NCBI RefSeq assembly: GCF_041381155.1
Contig: NC_091144.1
Span: forward strand, 30,250,980-30,314,979
Direction: 5' to 3'
Length of the DNA: 64,000 bases
Source of the DNA: Argopecten irradians
Lineage: Eukaryota > Mollusca > Bivalvia > Pectinida > Pectinidae
Below are positions 1-13,000 of this stretch, in pieces (position 1 is the first letter of the stretch; each line of letters opens with the position of its first letter). Under the pieces are notes generated by a model. That model was not told where the DNA came from. It ran no database searches and worked only from the letters and a program-made list of their open reading frames with translations. The translations under genes were made by a program, and so were the position numbers.

Positions 1-230
1 AAAGCCAGGTAAGGGCAAATAACTCCAGTCATAATTAGACTTTAGAGCTGTTCTGTCAATGCGTGTATAGTCTAAACTTCCAGGCCGAGCTCGACAAAGC
101 CAGGTAAGGGCAAATAGCTCTAGTTGTAATTAGACTTTAGAGCTGTTCTGTCAATGCGTGTATAGTCCAAATTTCCAGGCCGAGCTTGACAAGGCCAGGT
201 AAGGGCAAATAACTCAAGTTATAATTGGGA
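1..230. repeat. 95-bp tandem repeat, about 2.4 copies, cut by the window start
   Basis: The string AAAGCCAGGTAAGGGCAAAT recurs at 1 and 96 and, slightly changed, at 191, giving a 95-bp period. The units differ at only a few bases. The array probably continues to the left of the window. No coding potential was seen. Confidence 0.85.
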
Positions 231-3200
231 ATTAGCTGTTCTGTGTATGCAAATTTCAGAGTTATCTTTCCTTGTTTTGGTAGGTATCAATTGCGACATA
301 TTAGTTTGTTAGTGAACATTACTTACTCTTGGAAAAATATGATATAACATAGACCAATTACTGATGTCTGCAAATGTACAAGAAAGCTATATCGATTGGG
401 ATGGTTGATGTCAAATGTGAAATCTAAAAATTAATAATATAAAGACCTACTTGATCTATAGACACTACATTACATTAAGTGATGATACAGTTATACAATG
501 ACAGAAATACGCTGTAAAGGTCACAAGGTCAACTGCTATCATGGGGCCGCCTACTCAAGGGAGGCCTGGGTTTCTGTTAAGTACTTGTGATGGAAGAGTT
601 AGGAAGAGGTAGTGGCTATATCCTCACTCTCACTTGATATTTTTGGTAACCAGATAACAGTTATCTGTACAACAGAGCTTTTGAATTACATTTGCCTGTA
701 GCCACTGGGTTTAAGTATAGCTGCAGGCACAGTATTGTCTGGGGCTATTCCTGAAAAAAGACAGCTGGTCGTATGAACCTTTGCTAGTTTTGTGTAATTG
801 GCATAGAAATTTTTATATTGTCATATGTTTGCTTTTTGACTTAATTAATGATAAGGATGTAATTCATGAAATCTTTCAGATTTGTGCAATAATATTTTCC
901 CATTTTCACTTCTCTATATTCCTGACAGGGCTTCCTTTGCTGTTGAAATTAAAATTTATAATTTATATGATATTACATCTCTATCAAGGTTTGGTGTAGA
1001 GTTCGGTGAAAAATTACTAGATATGATCGCTAAAAAAAAACATATCAGAGGTATATAATAAAACAAAGGTTATAATGACTCTCTGGGGACTAACACAATC
1101 ACTTTGTTATAAGCATAGTTTGTTATACACATATTACAAATAAATTATACGAAGATTGGCAAGGAATGAAAATTACTATGTTGTAACCATGAATTCATTG
1201 TAAGTGTTTTCATTATAAATGTGTTTGTACTGTAAATACTACTGAAATATACATTCTCTCCATATTGTTTGATTAATGAATCGATTCATTTGAGTGGTAA
1301 TAGTAATAAGAATAAACAATGGTGACAAGGTTATTTCATAGAAGCCTCTCAGCAAACATGTTACCGGTAATGTATTTGTGAATTATGAAGTAGGAATAAG
1401 AAGCATTTCTTGAGATCTACAGTTAGACATGTGTATGTCTGATATCAATCTGCTTCAATAGACCAATGTCGGACTGTGTGTTGGCAGACATGACGTTTTT
1501 ACTCATCCCTTCCCGTCTTGGCACTCCATCTCTCCATACTACGGCCTGTAATGTCATTAGGGTGCGAAGGTTTGAAGGAATTTCTTGATAATGCATTCTC
1601 GGAGGCCTCTGAATCACTGCCTTACAATGATCCATAGGAACTATTATGGAAATTGGAGGAAGTAACTTTCTTGTTTACTCATTGCTTAAAAACAGGAGGG
1701 AAATGTGTTGACTGTAGACTATTCTACATTCCAGGCATTGTCTTAATTCCTGGAACCACCTGAATCCTGACTTACAATTGCATCCCTATAGATGGTATTG
1801 GGATCAGTTTTATAACTTAATTTAATCATGAAAAATACACAGAAAATCAGTGCAGATATTTAGTTTACAATTCTGACATTGATTTTAACAGTATGAGTCA
1901 GCTTTAAACTATTTTGAACCTTCAAGCTTAAATAGAGTTCCTGTTTTTGACACATTGTGAAATAATTTCAAGATCTCTTAATCTTTCGTCTGAAGAAATC
2001 AGAGATTTCTGTAAATTCTGGTCATATTAAAAGTGCTTAAAAAGTGCATTATGATCTCTGATGGTCAAAAAAAAAAGGTAGAATAATTCAATTTTAACCC
2101 TTGCTTAGATAATTCTGATGAAAAATAAGTATCCCATTCCTCCTTGGGATTGACCATGATTAACTAATTATTGACTTTTCACAAAAAGATTGATGTTACC
2201 TGGTACAAAACAAAACAAGAAGTTAAGGTTAATGTGGCTAAGATTTGTAGGCTTGGTGTCGCACATTAACAGCTATGAATAAAGTCTATTCAAACTTAAG
2301 ATGTGTATTACACTTTTGAATGGAGGAAAGTGAAGGGAAGATATGTGAAATGGCTGTACATCATATGTAAGGGAATGCAAAGGTCAACTAATCTCAGAGG
2401 TGGAATCAAATTAGTTAAATGTGTTTATAAATAATGTATCTTGTCAGATAGACAGACCATCTGTGTTTCATCAAGCGAGGGATCCAAGTTTTATAATAAA
2501 AAATCTCTCTGATTCTGGGAACTTAAATAGGCCATTGGTTCCATAGAGTACTCCGGAATGTTTTTGGCTTGATGAGAATATGTAACTCTATCAGTTTGGA
2601 GTTTGTGACCTGAAGCCATTCCATCCCTCTATTTACACAGCTAGATAACAGCTGTGGTAAGAATCAGCAGAAACTGTAGGCATGTTTACATGTCGGCCAT
2701 GTGGTAGTACTGCCCCATACATTGTGTTTGAAACATGTCAACATTGCTGTTTCTGTACTCAGAATTTAGTAAATTTACTAATTTGGCTTGTATTTTCCCT
2801 GTTTATTGAGACACCTTTAGAAAGGTTCATGTTTAAAACTTTCTTTGTGTAGTAAAGTGATTATTTGTCATTTTCTCATGACTATTGAAATCTTAGTTTG
2901 TTTGGTGGTGTAAGATAGTCATCAGTTTATCTGTTTGTTATTTTTCATTCTGGTATACAGTTGTCAGATTGACTGCCAAGACTACAGGACCATACAGTAA
3001 CACCACAGAGAGTTTGACCTCTAAGACCTATTAGGGGCAACTCACTCTAAAACAAATATTCTGTATTTATATATTACAGAGTTATCTGTCCTTGTGGGTA
3101 GGTATTGATTGTGACGTCATGTATTTGTGAGTGCAACGTGATACTTCACTGAGAAAAATTGCACTCGCAAAATAATTATATAACAATCGATACATACCCT

Positions 3201-3744
3201 CAAGGGAGCTAACTCTGTAATATGCAAAGACAGCATAACACATTACACATGATTATTATAATAAACATAAGTTTGGTAAATCACTGCTAATATCATTCAT
3301 TGTTAGTAGATTTTCAGCATCAAGTTGTATCATTTTATGGCAAAACACTTTCAAACCTCGATAGATCCTACATTATGGAGGTATGTAGTGTTTCTGATTT
3401 CTGAATGAGCATTTAAAAATTTGTTAGGAAGTACTTGTTCTAATATTCTTTCTTGCTCATGAAGAAAACATGAGATTTGTGGAATGTTTTTAGCTGATCA
3501 TACGTCAACTGTCTAATACTCCTGTTCTACCATGTTTGTCCAAATATATGGCCTTGACATTCATACCAGGTCATATAGATGTGATGTCAGTCCTTTAACA
3601 TAGTTTGATATCAATTGGGCAATTACTTACCTTTACAGTAAAACATGTTTTCAATGAATAAATGGCTATTACATTGTGAATTTCGTTCCCCATCAAAGTC
3701 CATATAAGATGTCTGTATTACGAACTATGCTTATAACAAACTGA
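231..3744. other. non-coding stretch, probably intron or 5' flank of the KY-like gene
   Basis: No convincing exon was found. A 70-codon open frame on the minus strand (1423-1635) matches nothing I recognise. At about 255-300 there is a partial copy of the palindromic element described at 3067, and at about 1040-1135 a diverged reverse-orientation relative of the 49-bp minisatellite unit. The exon that should precede 6926 (the counterpart of 12087-12175) was not seen here. Confidence 0.5.
3067..3232. mobile_element. palindromic MITE, family A
   Basis: The left end reads ATATTACAGAGTTATCTGTC and the right end AGCTAACTCTGTAATATGCA, which are near reverse complements. The interior carries inverted pieces around GTGACGTCA and TTTGTGAG. 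Related copies occur at about 28285, 35705, 39712 and 55165, with a partial one near 255. It has no coding capacity, consistent with a non-autonomous DNA transposon. Confidence 0.75.
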
Positions 3745-5890
3745 TTTTTTTGGTCCCCAGGGGTTCGTTATAACCATGTTTTACTGTAGATGCTTTTGTT
3801 GGTCCCCAGGGGTTCGTTATAACCATGTTTTACTGTAGATGCTTTTGTTGGTCCCCAGGGGTTCGTTATAACCATGTTTTACTGTAGATGCTTTTGTTGG
3901 TCCCCAGGGGTTCGTTATAACCATGTTTTACTGTAGATGCTTTTGTTGGTCCCCAGGGGTTCGTTATACCATGTTTACCATCCCAGGGTGTTACATGTTT
4001 ACTGTAGATGTTTGTTGGTCCCAGGTTGTTATAACCATGTTTACTGTGTTTTGTCCCCAGGGGTTCGTTATAACCATGTTTTACTGTAGATGATTTTGTT
4101 GGTCCCCAGGGGTTCGTTATAACCATGTTTTACTGTAGATGATTTTGTTGTCCCCTGTTATAACCATGTTTACTGTAGATGTTTGTTGGTCCCCAGGGTT
4201 CGTTATAACCATGTTTTACTGTAGATGTTGGTCCCCATGGTTGTCCCAGGGTTCGTTATAACCATGTTTTACTGTAGATGCTTTTGTTGGTCCCCAGGGG
4301 TTCGTTATAACCATGTTTTACTGTAGATGCTTTTGTTGGTCCCCAGGGGTTCGTTATAACCATGTTTTACTGTAGATGATTTTGTTGGTCCCCAGGGGTT
4401 TGTTATAACCATGTTTTACTGTAGATGCTTTTGTTGGTCCCCAGGGGTTCGTTATAACCATGTTTTACTGTAGATGATTTTGTTGGTCCCCAGGGGTTCG
4501 TTATAACCATGTTTTACTGTAGATGCTTTTGTTGGTCCCCAGGGGTTCGTTATAACCATGTTTTACTGTAGATGATTTTGTTGGTCCCCAGGGGTTCGTT
4601 ATAACCATGTTTTACTGTAGATGATTTTGTTGGTCCCCAGGGGTTTGTTATAACCATGTTTTACTGTAGATGATTTTGTTGGTCCCCAGGGGTTTGTTAT
4701 AACCATGTTTTACTGTAGATTTTTGTTGGTCCCCAGGGGTTCGTTATAACCATGTTTTACTGTAGATGTTTTGTTGGTCCCCAGGGTTGTTTAACCATGT
4801 TTTACTGTAGATGATTTTGTTGGTCCCCAGGGGTTCGTTATAACCATGTTTTACTGTAGATGATTTTGTTGGTCCCCAGGGGTTCGTTATAACCATGTTT
4901 TACTGTAGATTTTGTTGGTCCCCAGGGTCGTTATAACCATGTTTTACTGTAGATGATTTTGTTGGTCCCCAGGGGTTCGTTATAACCATGTTTTACTGTA
5001 GATGTTTTGTTGGTCCCAGGGGTTCGTTATAACCATGTTTTACTTAGTGAATTTTGTTGGTCCCCAGGGGTTCGTTATAACCATGTTTTACTGTAGATGA
5101 TTTTGTTGGTCCCCAGGGGTTCGTTATAACCATGTTTTACTGTAGATGATTTTGTTGGTCCCCAGGGGTTTGTTATAACCATGTTTTACTGTAGATGCTT
5201 TTGTTGGTCCCCAGGGGTTTGTTATAACCATGTTTTACTGTAGATGCTTTTGTTGGTCCCCAGGGGTTCGTTATAACCATGTTTTACTGTAGATGCTTTT
5301 GTTGGTCCCCAGGGGTTTGTTATAACCATGTTTTACTGTAGATGCTTTTGTTGGTCCCCAGGGGTTCGTTATAACCATGTTTTACTGTAGATGCTTTGTT
5401 GGTCCCCAGGGGTTCGTTATAACCATGTTTTACTGTAGATGTTTTGTTGGTCCCCAGGGTTGTTATAACCATGTTTTACTGTAGATTTTGTTGGTCCCAG
5501 GGGTTTGTTTAACCATGTTTTACTGTAGATGTTTGTTGGTCCCAGGGGTTGTTTAACTGTTTTACTGTAGATGTTGTTGGTCCCCAGGGGTTCGTTATAA
5601 CCATGTTTTACTGTAGATGATTTTGTTGGTCCCCAGGGGTTTGTTTAACCATGTTTTACTGTAGATGATTTTGTTGGTCCCCAGGGGTTCGTTATAACCA
5701 TGTTTTACTGTAGATGATTTTGTTGGTCCCCAGGGGTTCGTTATAACCATGTTTTACTGTAGATGTTTTGTTGGTCCCCAGGGTTCGTATAACCTGTTTT
5801 ACTGTAATGTTTGTGGTCCCAGGTTGTATAACCATGTTTTACTGTAGATGCTTTTGTTGGTCTCCAGAGGTTCGTTATAAATGTGATTTA
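3745..5890 (+). repeat. 49-bp minisatellite, roughly 43 copies
   Basis: The unit is 49 bp and contains TTTTGTTGGTCCCCAGGGG, then TTCGTTATAACCATG, then TTTTACTGTAGATGC. Most copies differ only at GAT/GCT after ATG and at TTCG/TTTG. Several stretches (about 3960-4040, 4140-4250, 5450-5580, 5775-5830) carry many small deletions. There are no unique spacers, so it is not a CRISPR. The array lies in non-coding DNA about 1 kb upstream of the first recognised KY-like exon. Confidence 0.95.
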
Positions 5891-6925
5891 CTGTAAATGT
5901 ATTACTCGAATTAAACTACAATTTGGACTCAACAATAGATCAAATGACAATTTAGAATAGATTTACCATTTTCAAATTATAAAAAAAAAATGATAATTCA
6001 AGTTGTGTTGTAGTCTACTATAGCTTAAATTTACTGAATGTTCCTTACATAAGTGTGTATCAAAACCATGGTGCTGAGTGTTAAGTACTTGATAGGAGAG
6101 GCTGTGTACAGACCTTGTGTATATTAAGATGAGAGACTGCAATCTCAGATCTTCAAAGACGTCTTTGATAATCAGATGTGTGATAAAAAAATTAATAGTT
6201 ATGGCGATCATGTAGTAAAACTGTATATATATATATATATATGTAAACATAGAAGCTTTCCCTTATAGTAAAACCTAAAGGTTGTAAGACACACTGCTAC
6301 AGGAAGTCAGAGAAACAGCAACTCTTATCAACGCACCTACTTACAGAAAGTTTATTGGAATGGATGAAATAGTTCTGAGCAACTTGGTCTTGTGCAGCAC
6401 TAGGCTTTATCAAATAAAATCTTGTTTGACATGTAATTATACTAGAGAAGAGGTTAGAATGTGAACTTGAAATATGTATATGATGTTCATATCAAGATGA
6501 TTGTGAAAATATGCATGTATTTATATCCTAGCTACAGCTAGCAGATGTAAGGATTTAAGCCCATTAATAGAAACAGATTGAAATGAAAGAGGTTCATGTT
6601 AATTTAAGAAATTGTTGTCATTGTTCAACGATAAAAGATATTAACATTCGTTAGATAAAGGGAAAATCTAGATGTCATTTTTTGTAATATAGTCATTTCA
6701 CTTTAAATCCAATGTTTTGTTTTCGCATCATTGCAACATTAACTTGTTCTTGAACAATATCCATTTGTTTTATAATTATGCAATGACCACTATATTCAAA
6801 TTGAATTTATATTTCAACATCACAATGGAAAAATGTTCTAAACATCCTAAGAGAATATGCCGTACTAATAATTTACGTGGAAATAAGAACTTGAATATGA
6901 TATTTCATGTTTTAAATCTTTGTAG
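5891..6925. other. intron sequence upstream of the first recognised KY-like exon
   Basis: AT-rich DNA with a short (TA)n run near 6225-6242. It ends in a normal 3' splice site, TTTGTAG at 6919-6925. Open frames here are read-through from the exon or chance. Confidence 0.6.
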
Positions 6926-7075
6926 AGTTATTTTCCGATGGATGACTTGCCGGAATATGCATACATTGAACTTCAGGGATGTGCCCAACCCAGCCAAGGG
7001 TTCACCGGAGGAAGTTCTGCTGTCTTTCAAAAACAAGAAAGGGACATACGCCAGGATCTTCGAAACCATGTGCGG
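6926..7075 (+). CDS. KY: KY-like exon a (first core, N part)
   Basis: The acceptor is TGTAG before 6926 and the donor is GTAAG at 7076. It starts one base into a split Arg codon and encodes VIFRWMTCRN through IFETMC plus two bases of Gly. It carries the Tyr (7047-7049) in the place of the expected catalytic Cys. Confidence 0.9.
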
Positions 7076-10000
7076 GTAAGGAATCCTTTTATAAATTTCT
7101 TTTTCTTTTTCTTAAATATAAGAGCCGAGGAATGAAGAAGAAAAGAAAAAGAAAAATTAATTTTGGAGATATGGTAAATAGAATTCAATTAAAGTGAACT
7201 ATTTAATGTAATGAGCTATATGTAATTTCATATCTTTGCATTGATATCATTTTGGTATCATTAGTTATCGCTTGTGGAAAAAGTGACGAAAAAATATGAA
7301 ACCTGATACAAATTGTACATATTAGTTGCTAAATTTTGTAGGAAGAAAATCTCCCAACCTCCTCTCTGATACATACTAATTTGTGGGAGAAATGTTCTTA
7401 CATTTCTAGATTGCTAATAGTAATGCACAGGCATACCATTTTCTCACCTGAATTTCATGTCAAGAAATTTTTACAAGAAATTCACCTGGAATTGACCAGA
7501 AACTGGTCAATTTCATGTCAAATTTCAAGCTATATTAAAGGTTATCTTACTTGTACATCATTCTTTCTGTTTTTTTCAAAGGTATTTAAGTACACGGAAA
7601 TTACCTTGATCTTGAATATGAAAAATAGTAAAATCAACTAATTTTCATTTACATGTACTAGTTACGTAGGTACATGACTTACATTTGTACATCGTAATTT
7701 CCTTATGTGCTTTAGGTATGCAGGATTGTACTGTGCTGTACTGACTGGGTACGCCAAAGGACTGGACTACCACCCAGGGGACAAGTTTAAGGGGGCCGAG
7801 TATAACCATAGCTGGAACGCTTGCTTCATCGACGGAAACTGGTACCTCGTCGATTCTCACTGGGCCACACGCTATCTCATCTCAGAAAGAAATTCTCAAG
7901 AAAACTTGGTAAGTGAAGAACTGGGGAGGAAGGTATGTGTATAATAAAATGATACCATTTTCTTCATTTCATTTTAGAATATTTTATTGTAACATGTTAA
8001 CACCAAGGGAATGAGGAAATAGGCAATGCCTATATTAGTCCTTTCTATAACTCTATAGCATTGTGGTTGAATATAATTTCACTTTAAACAGTTTGGTTTC
8101 ATTCAATGTTTTTATGTGGATAGGAAACAGGGGAGATAACTTTACCTTCTTTTACCTTTTAAAACTTCTGTAATGAATTTACAAAATATTTCTTCATATA
8201 TCTTTACATATATATATATATTCATAATATTGCAGATATGGATTTTTTCATAGCAAAAGTATTTGAAATATGAGCTTTATCAATCAGTTTGTTTCTGTTA
8301 CAGGTTTATGAATACGATGACTTTTACTTCATGACTGACCCAGAACAGTTGATCTATAGCCACTGGGCACAGAGAGAACGCTGGCAGCTTCTGTCACAGA
8401 GCCTCACTCTTGCTCAGTTTGAGGACCTCCCTCTGGTAAAATCCTACTTCTTCAAGTGTGGCATGTTCTTCATGTCTCATCAGAAGGGAGTTGTGCAGAC
8501 ACAGAACGGTAAAATTGCCATCACTTGTGGATTTGTAAAACCAACAAATTTCACGTACAAGATCGTCATGGCTGAAAATGGAGATGAGATGTATAATAAC
8601 CACAAGCTCAAGAATTATGCTCTGCAAGAGACACAGAACAACCAGGCAACGTTTGTCCTTCGTGCTCCCAAGGCTGGAAGTTTCTATCTGACCATTTTTG
8701 CTCAGCTCTTGACTGGGGACATCGGCGTAAAGAATGTCTTCACCGCATCTGCAGAATATAAGGTTGTAGCCGACACAGCAGCCCATGATGCCACGCCTTT
8801 GCCCAACTGTTCGGACAGTAACTGGGGTCCCGGGGTACCCGTCAGTCAACTTGGCCTTGTACCCAGCCAGAAAGACGCCGTCATCTCCACCACAGATGGA
8901 AATGTCGCCTTCAGCTTCAGAAAGACAAAGCCAACCTTCATCCTTTGTAAACTGCGCCATCCTGGGATGGGAGATGAAGCCCTGGAGAGATGTATTTCTG
9001 AAACTGAGATGGGAGACGAGATCCATGTCTCGGCCACTCTCCCACGACAAGGTGAATATGGTCTGGAGATCTACGGAAACGACCCGTCTAAAGATGGTGA
9101 CACGTACACACACATTTGCCAGTACTTCGTTCACTATGCACAGCCGGAGGAACAGGCCACAGCTTTCTACCAGGAGGCCCCGCAGAGGCGTACAGTCCCT
9201 AACGCTCATCAGGCAACTGTGTCCTATGTCAACCCCAACCAGGTATGGTCTACTGTTGTTTCTGTACATATTCATGTGGTATATATCCATAGAATGATTC
9301 ATTTGATAATGGTAATTTGCTAAATATATTTTAGATTACCTTGGTAAAGTATCAAACCACAGTGAAACCCAAGTCTATACACTCAATCTAAGTTGTATCC
9401 ACTTTCATAATTAGAGACAAGAGCTAATGGAATCTTATATGGGTCTGTCAAGTGGACAGGGATATCTCAACCCAAGTGATTTTAGTTTGTCATTGAAAGG
9501 CTTGCCGAGTGTTGACCAGCCAAAACCTTAATTAGGGTTGAGATATCCCTGTCCGCTTGGCAGATACATGTTTGATTATTTCTCTCTTAAATATTTAAAA
9601 GATAAAATTTAAAAAAAAATCAGTTGTTTCAAGTATTTCCATAGTGCCATCATCAAAGGAATGTAGTTATGTGTCAAAATGAATGATGTCATTGATAATG
9701 TACACCAGGGTTACGCCTCATGTGTTAATTACATCACATACTTAACTAGGGCGTGTGAGTTGTCTAACATGATTTCCCTTTGTGTAAAACAGAGCTGTCT
9801 TTCTCCAGCAGCGACCATGAGATATCCAATGAAGTATGTGAGAAATGGATGTGTTACAGATATTTCTGATTTATTAGAAATTAGAAAGGCTGTGTGCATG
9901 TTATAGTTTAAAATACAACGACTGAACAGTTTTTGTTGCTGATTTTTAAAGTTTTATTAAACGCGTCAATGAGACAGTCTAGCAATGGTTTGAGTCATAT

Positions 10001-13000
10001 AGGTGGTGTTCTAGTCAGGAACTAAAATTAATTAAATACAGTGAAAGTTAATACAAAGTCACATTCTGATATCTAAGAAGGGATTTTAAATGTTTTGTAA
10101 ACATTGCAGTAATATGTTAAGTGGAGATTTACGATGGGGATTTTGTTCGACAGGATCAATTGTATGAGGAAGCTTTGTAACATCTAAGTGTTTTATTGTC
10201 GTCTGCCCCGTCGATCCCTGTTGACACTAGATAAGACATACAAAGGCAATCATATCCTGGCCATTTATCCTTGTCAGCATACAAAGATATTCAAGTCTGG
10301 TGTGCATGGCCACCCTACGGTTTACATGGCCATCTTAATTACATTTAAACTTAATCTTGTCAAATTGTGTATTACAAATACAGGTATCAAAGTATTCATG
10401 ATCATAAAGTATTTTATCAATTAAAAATTATCTAAAAATTAGTTCTGAGCTTTAAATTTTAATAGATGTTTCAGGATGACTGGAAGTAAGTTTATAGGTT
10501 TTTTATGATGACCGTTGTTTGATGAACTTTTACAGCTTGCCCAGAATGTGTCTAATATGAATATTGGTGGTCAGAACGAGATCGACCTGGACAGCTTACC
10601 TGCTCCACCACCGGAGTTTCTACAGCAACAGTACCTGTACGGTACCGTCCCCGACAGCCGACAGCAGGGACACTACCCAGGCATGTCCCAACCCCATGCT
10701 CAGAACCAGCCCGGGGGTCAGGCTGCCTTCACCCCAGGGGCAGGAAATGTCATTCTACCCCCCACTCAACAAAAGGCTGTCATCAACATTCCTCCCAGCC
10801 AGCCCATCATGGTGAGTACAGTGGATGGACATACAGGGGCAGTATCTGGTGCCTGTTTGCAGGTTTAACCTGGCTGATTTGGGCTAAATTACATTAGATA
10901 GCATACAGAAAGACTAAGTATTGAAAATTACTCCCTGAAATTGCAATTATAACCTCCTTTCCTTAAAGATAATGAAACCCTTGGATATGGAGCAGTTCCA
11001 AGAAAAAGGTTTGTTGCCAACTGACAAACATTTTGTGATATGTTGATGAAACAAAGTTGTTCACAATTAAATAAGGATTGGACCAAAAGGGATCGATCAA
11101 GGTCCTAGGTTGCTTGTGGTAGAGTCTGATACCCGGGTTGGTCAAATATGTAATGGGGTCCTTCTTTACTTATCAGTATTCCAGTTTAAAGAACAATCGT
11201 ATTTCACTAAATTGATACGTTCAGTGTAGGAAAATTTTGATTGTTATCAAATATTACAGTAAAACTTAAGCTCATTTGTATTTCTTTGCATATCCTATCT
11301 TCTATGTATCTGACAGGTACACCTTGAAGTGACCTGCCTGTTAATGAAATATTATTGAGACTGAATTTGAAATGTTTGCTTGTTTTCTTGGAAATTTGAA
11401 CTTGATTCTCTTTTGCTTCAGGTTGAGAAGCGATCAGTGGGCCAGGAGCCGCCCTCAGCCCCCCAGGAGTTTAAGTTGATCCCAGTAAAGATGGAGACTG
11501 AGGAGGGACCCCCACCAGCCCCTGCAGCCAGTGCCCAACAGAAACCAAGTCTGGAGAACATTGATCGCCAGGTCTTACATACAGTGGATGATCACGCTAT
11601 ACAGGTATGTAACACTTCTATCGACACATTCAGATTCTTACATTGTTTTAACGAGGAGAAAAAGATGTTATAAAGAGAGAGAAAAAGATGTTATAACGAG
11701 AGAGAAAAAGATGTTATAACGAGAGAGAAAAACATGTTAATTGTAAAGGGATTTTTTTTATATTTTATCATGCACAAGTATTATTTGGTTTTGGGTCAAA
11801 TTTACCAGCAGATCCAAAAATTGAAATAAAAAACGATTAAAAAAATAACTCTTTCACCCCTGAATTTCATAATGGACTGGTCCAGTCTTTGATTTAGAAG
11901 AGCCTAATTTTTTCTTCAGGGGTGAATGAGTTAATAAATGAATAAAAACTATGATACTAAATATTACCACTGCACTGAGGTATTATTGAAGAATGACTGA
12001 TAATAATGGCTAAAGGCCTTTTGTGATTGATAAATCTATCCATGATATCACACAATTTACCACGTACATACTTCTGTGGAATCTAGGTATCCAAGAGTGA
12101 GCATCCGACATTCAGGGATCTCGTGTGGGATTTGATCTACTCCAAGAACATCACAAATGAAATAGAAAAAGTCAGGTAAGTTTGCATCCTTGCACACCTA
12201 AATGACCTCAGCTGTCGATGGGCTGCAAAACTCATACAAACAAACACCACAGAATCATTGATGATGTGATTACATTTGTTATATTTGTCCTGTTTATCTT
12301 TACAAAAATCTTAGAAAAGGTCGAGAATATTGAATCTTTCATTCTTGATCTATCACTAAAATATTGTGCATGTTAATCTTTATAGTCAAGCATTGGTAGA
12401 TTTTGTATTGATTGAATATAAGTTGTATTTTATAAATATCATAAATGTAGAAAAAATTGAAAAAGTGAAGGTGCAGTTATTAGGACCATATTTTGGCTAA
12501 CATTTCACAAAATTTTTGCAGAGAGTAAAATATTAATCCATTTACAAAAGAAAACAAAGAGAGAAACATACAGAGATTTTATAGTTTCAGTCTGAATTTG
12601 AATTGAGGGGAGTGAAATTGTTGCCTCAAAAAAGGGTTTGGGGTACTTATAGGTACAGGGTACTTAAATTATGATAAGCGTGTGCCACTGAAACACATGA
12701 ACAGTCAAACTTCTATAACTGTGCCAGGACTGTGGTAACCCTAGGAGTTATATATCAGAGTAGTGCAGGTTGTGTACTTTTAAAAATGTGAAGATAAAAA
12801 TTGGCCTGGACCAAAAAAATCCTAGAATTACAATGTAAGCTGAGGATCTTGATTGCAAATTTTGAATGGACAAGATTCAACTCTGCTAAAATTTGATTAT
12901 GAAAGGTGTACAGTAATTGAGCCGTTTCTCATCTGCTTCCTCGCAATGTTTTACAGAGTAATCTTCCGATGGCTGGCCACTAAGAATCTGAAGGAGATTG

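Noticed and set aside
1423..1635. 70-codon minus-strand frame with somewhat protein-like composition
   Set aside because: No homology recognised, no splice support, and too short to separate from chance.
3745..5890. CRISPR-like array
   Set aside because: The repeats are contiguous 49-bp units without unique spacers, in a eukaryotic gene region. It is a minisatellite.
6717..6925. 5' extension of KY-like exon a to an upstream ATG
   Set aside because: The frame is open, but the sequence is AT-rich, intron-like, and ends in a good acceptor that matches the phase and position of the paralogous exon g.
8394..9302. 302-codon open frame on the minus strand
   Set aside because: It is antisense to KY-like exon c, has no recognisable protein features, and runs beyond the exon into the intron.
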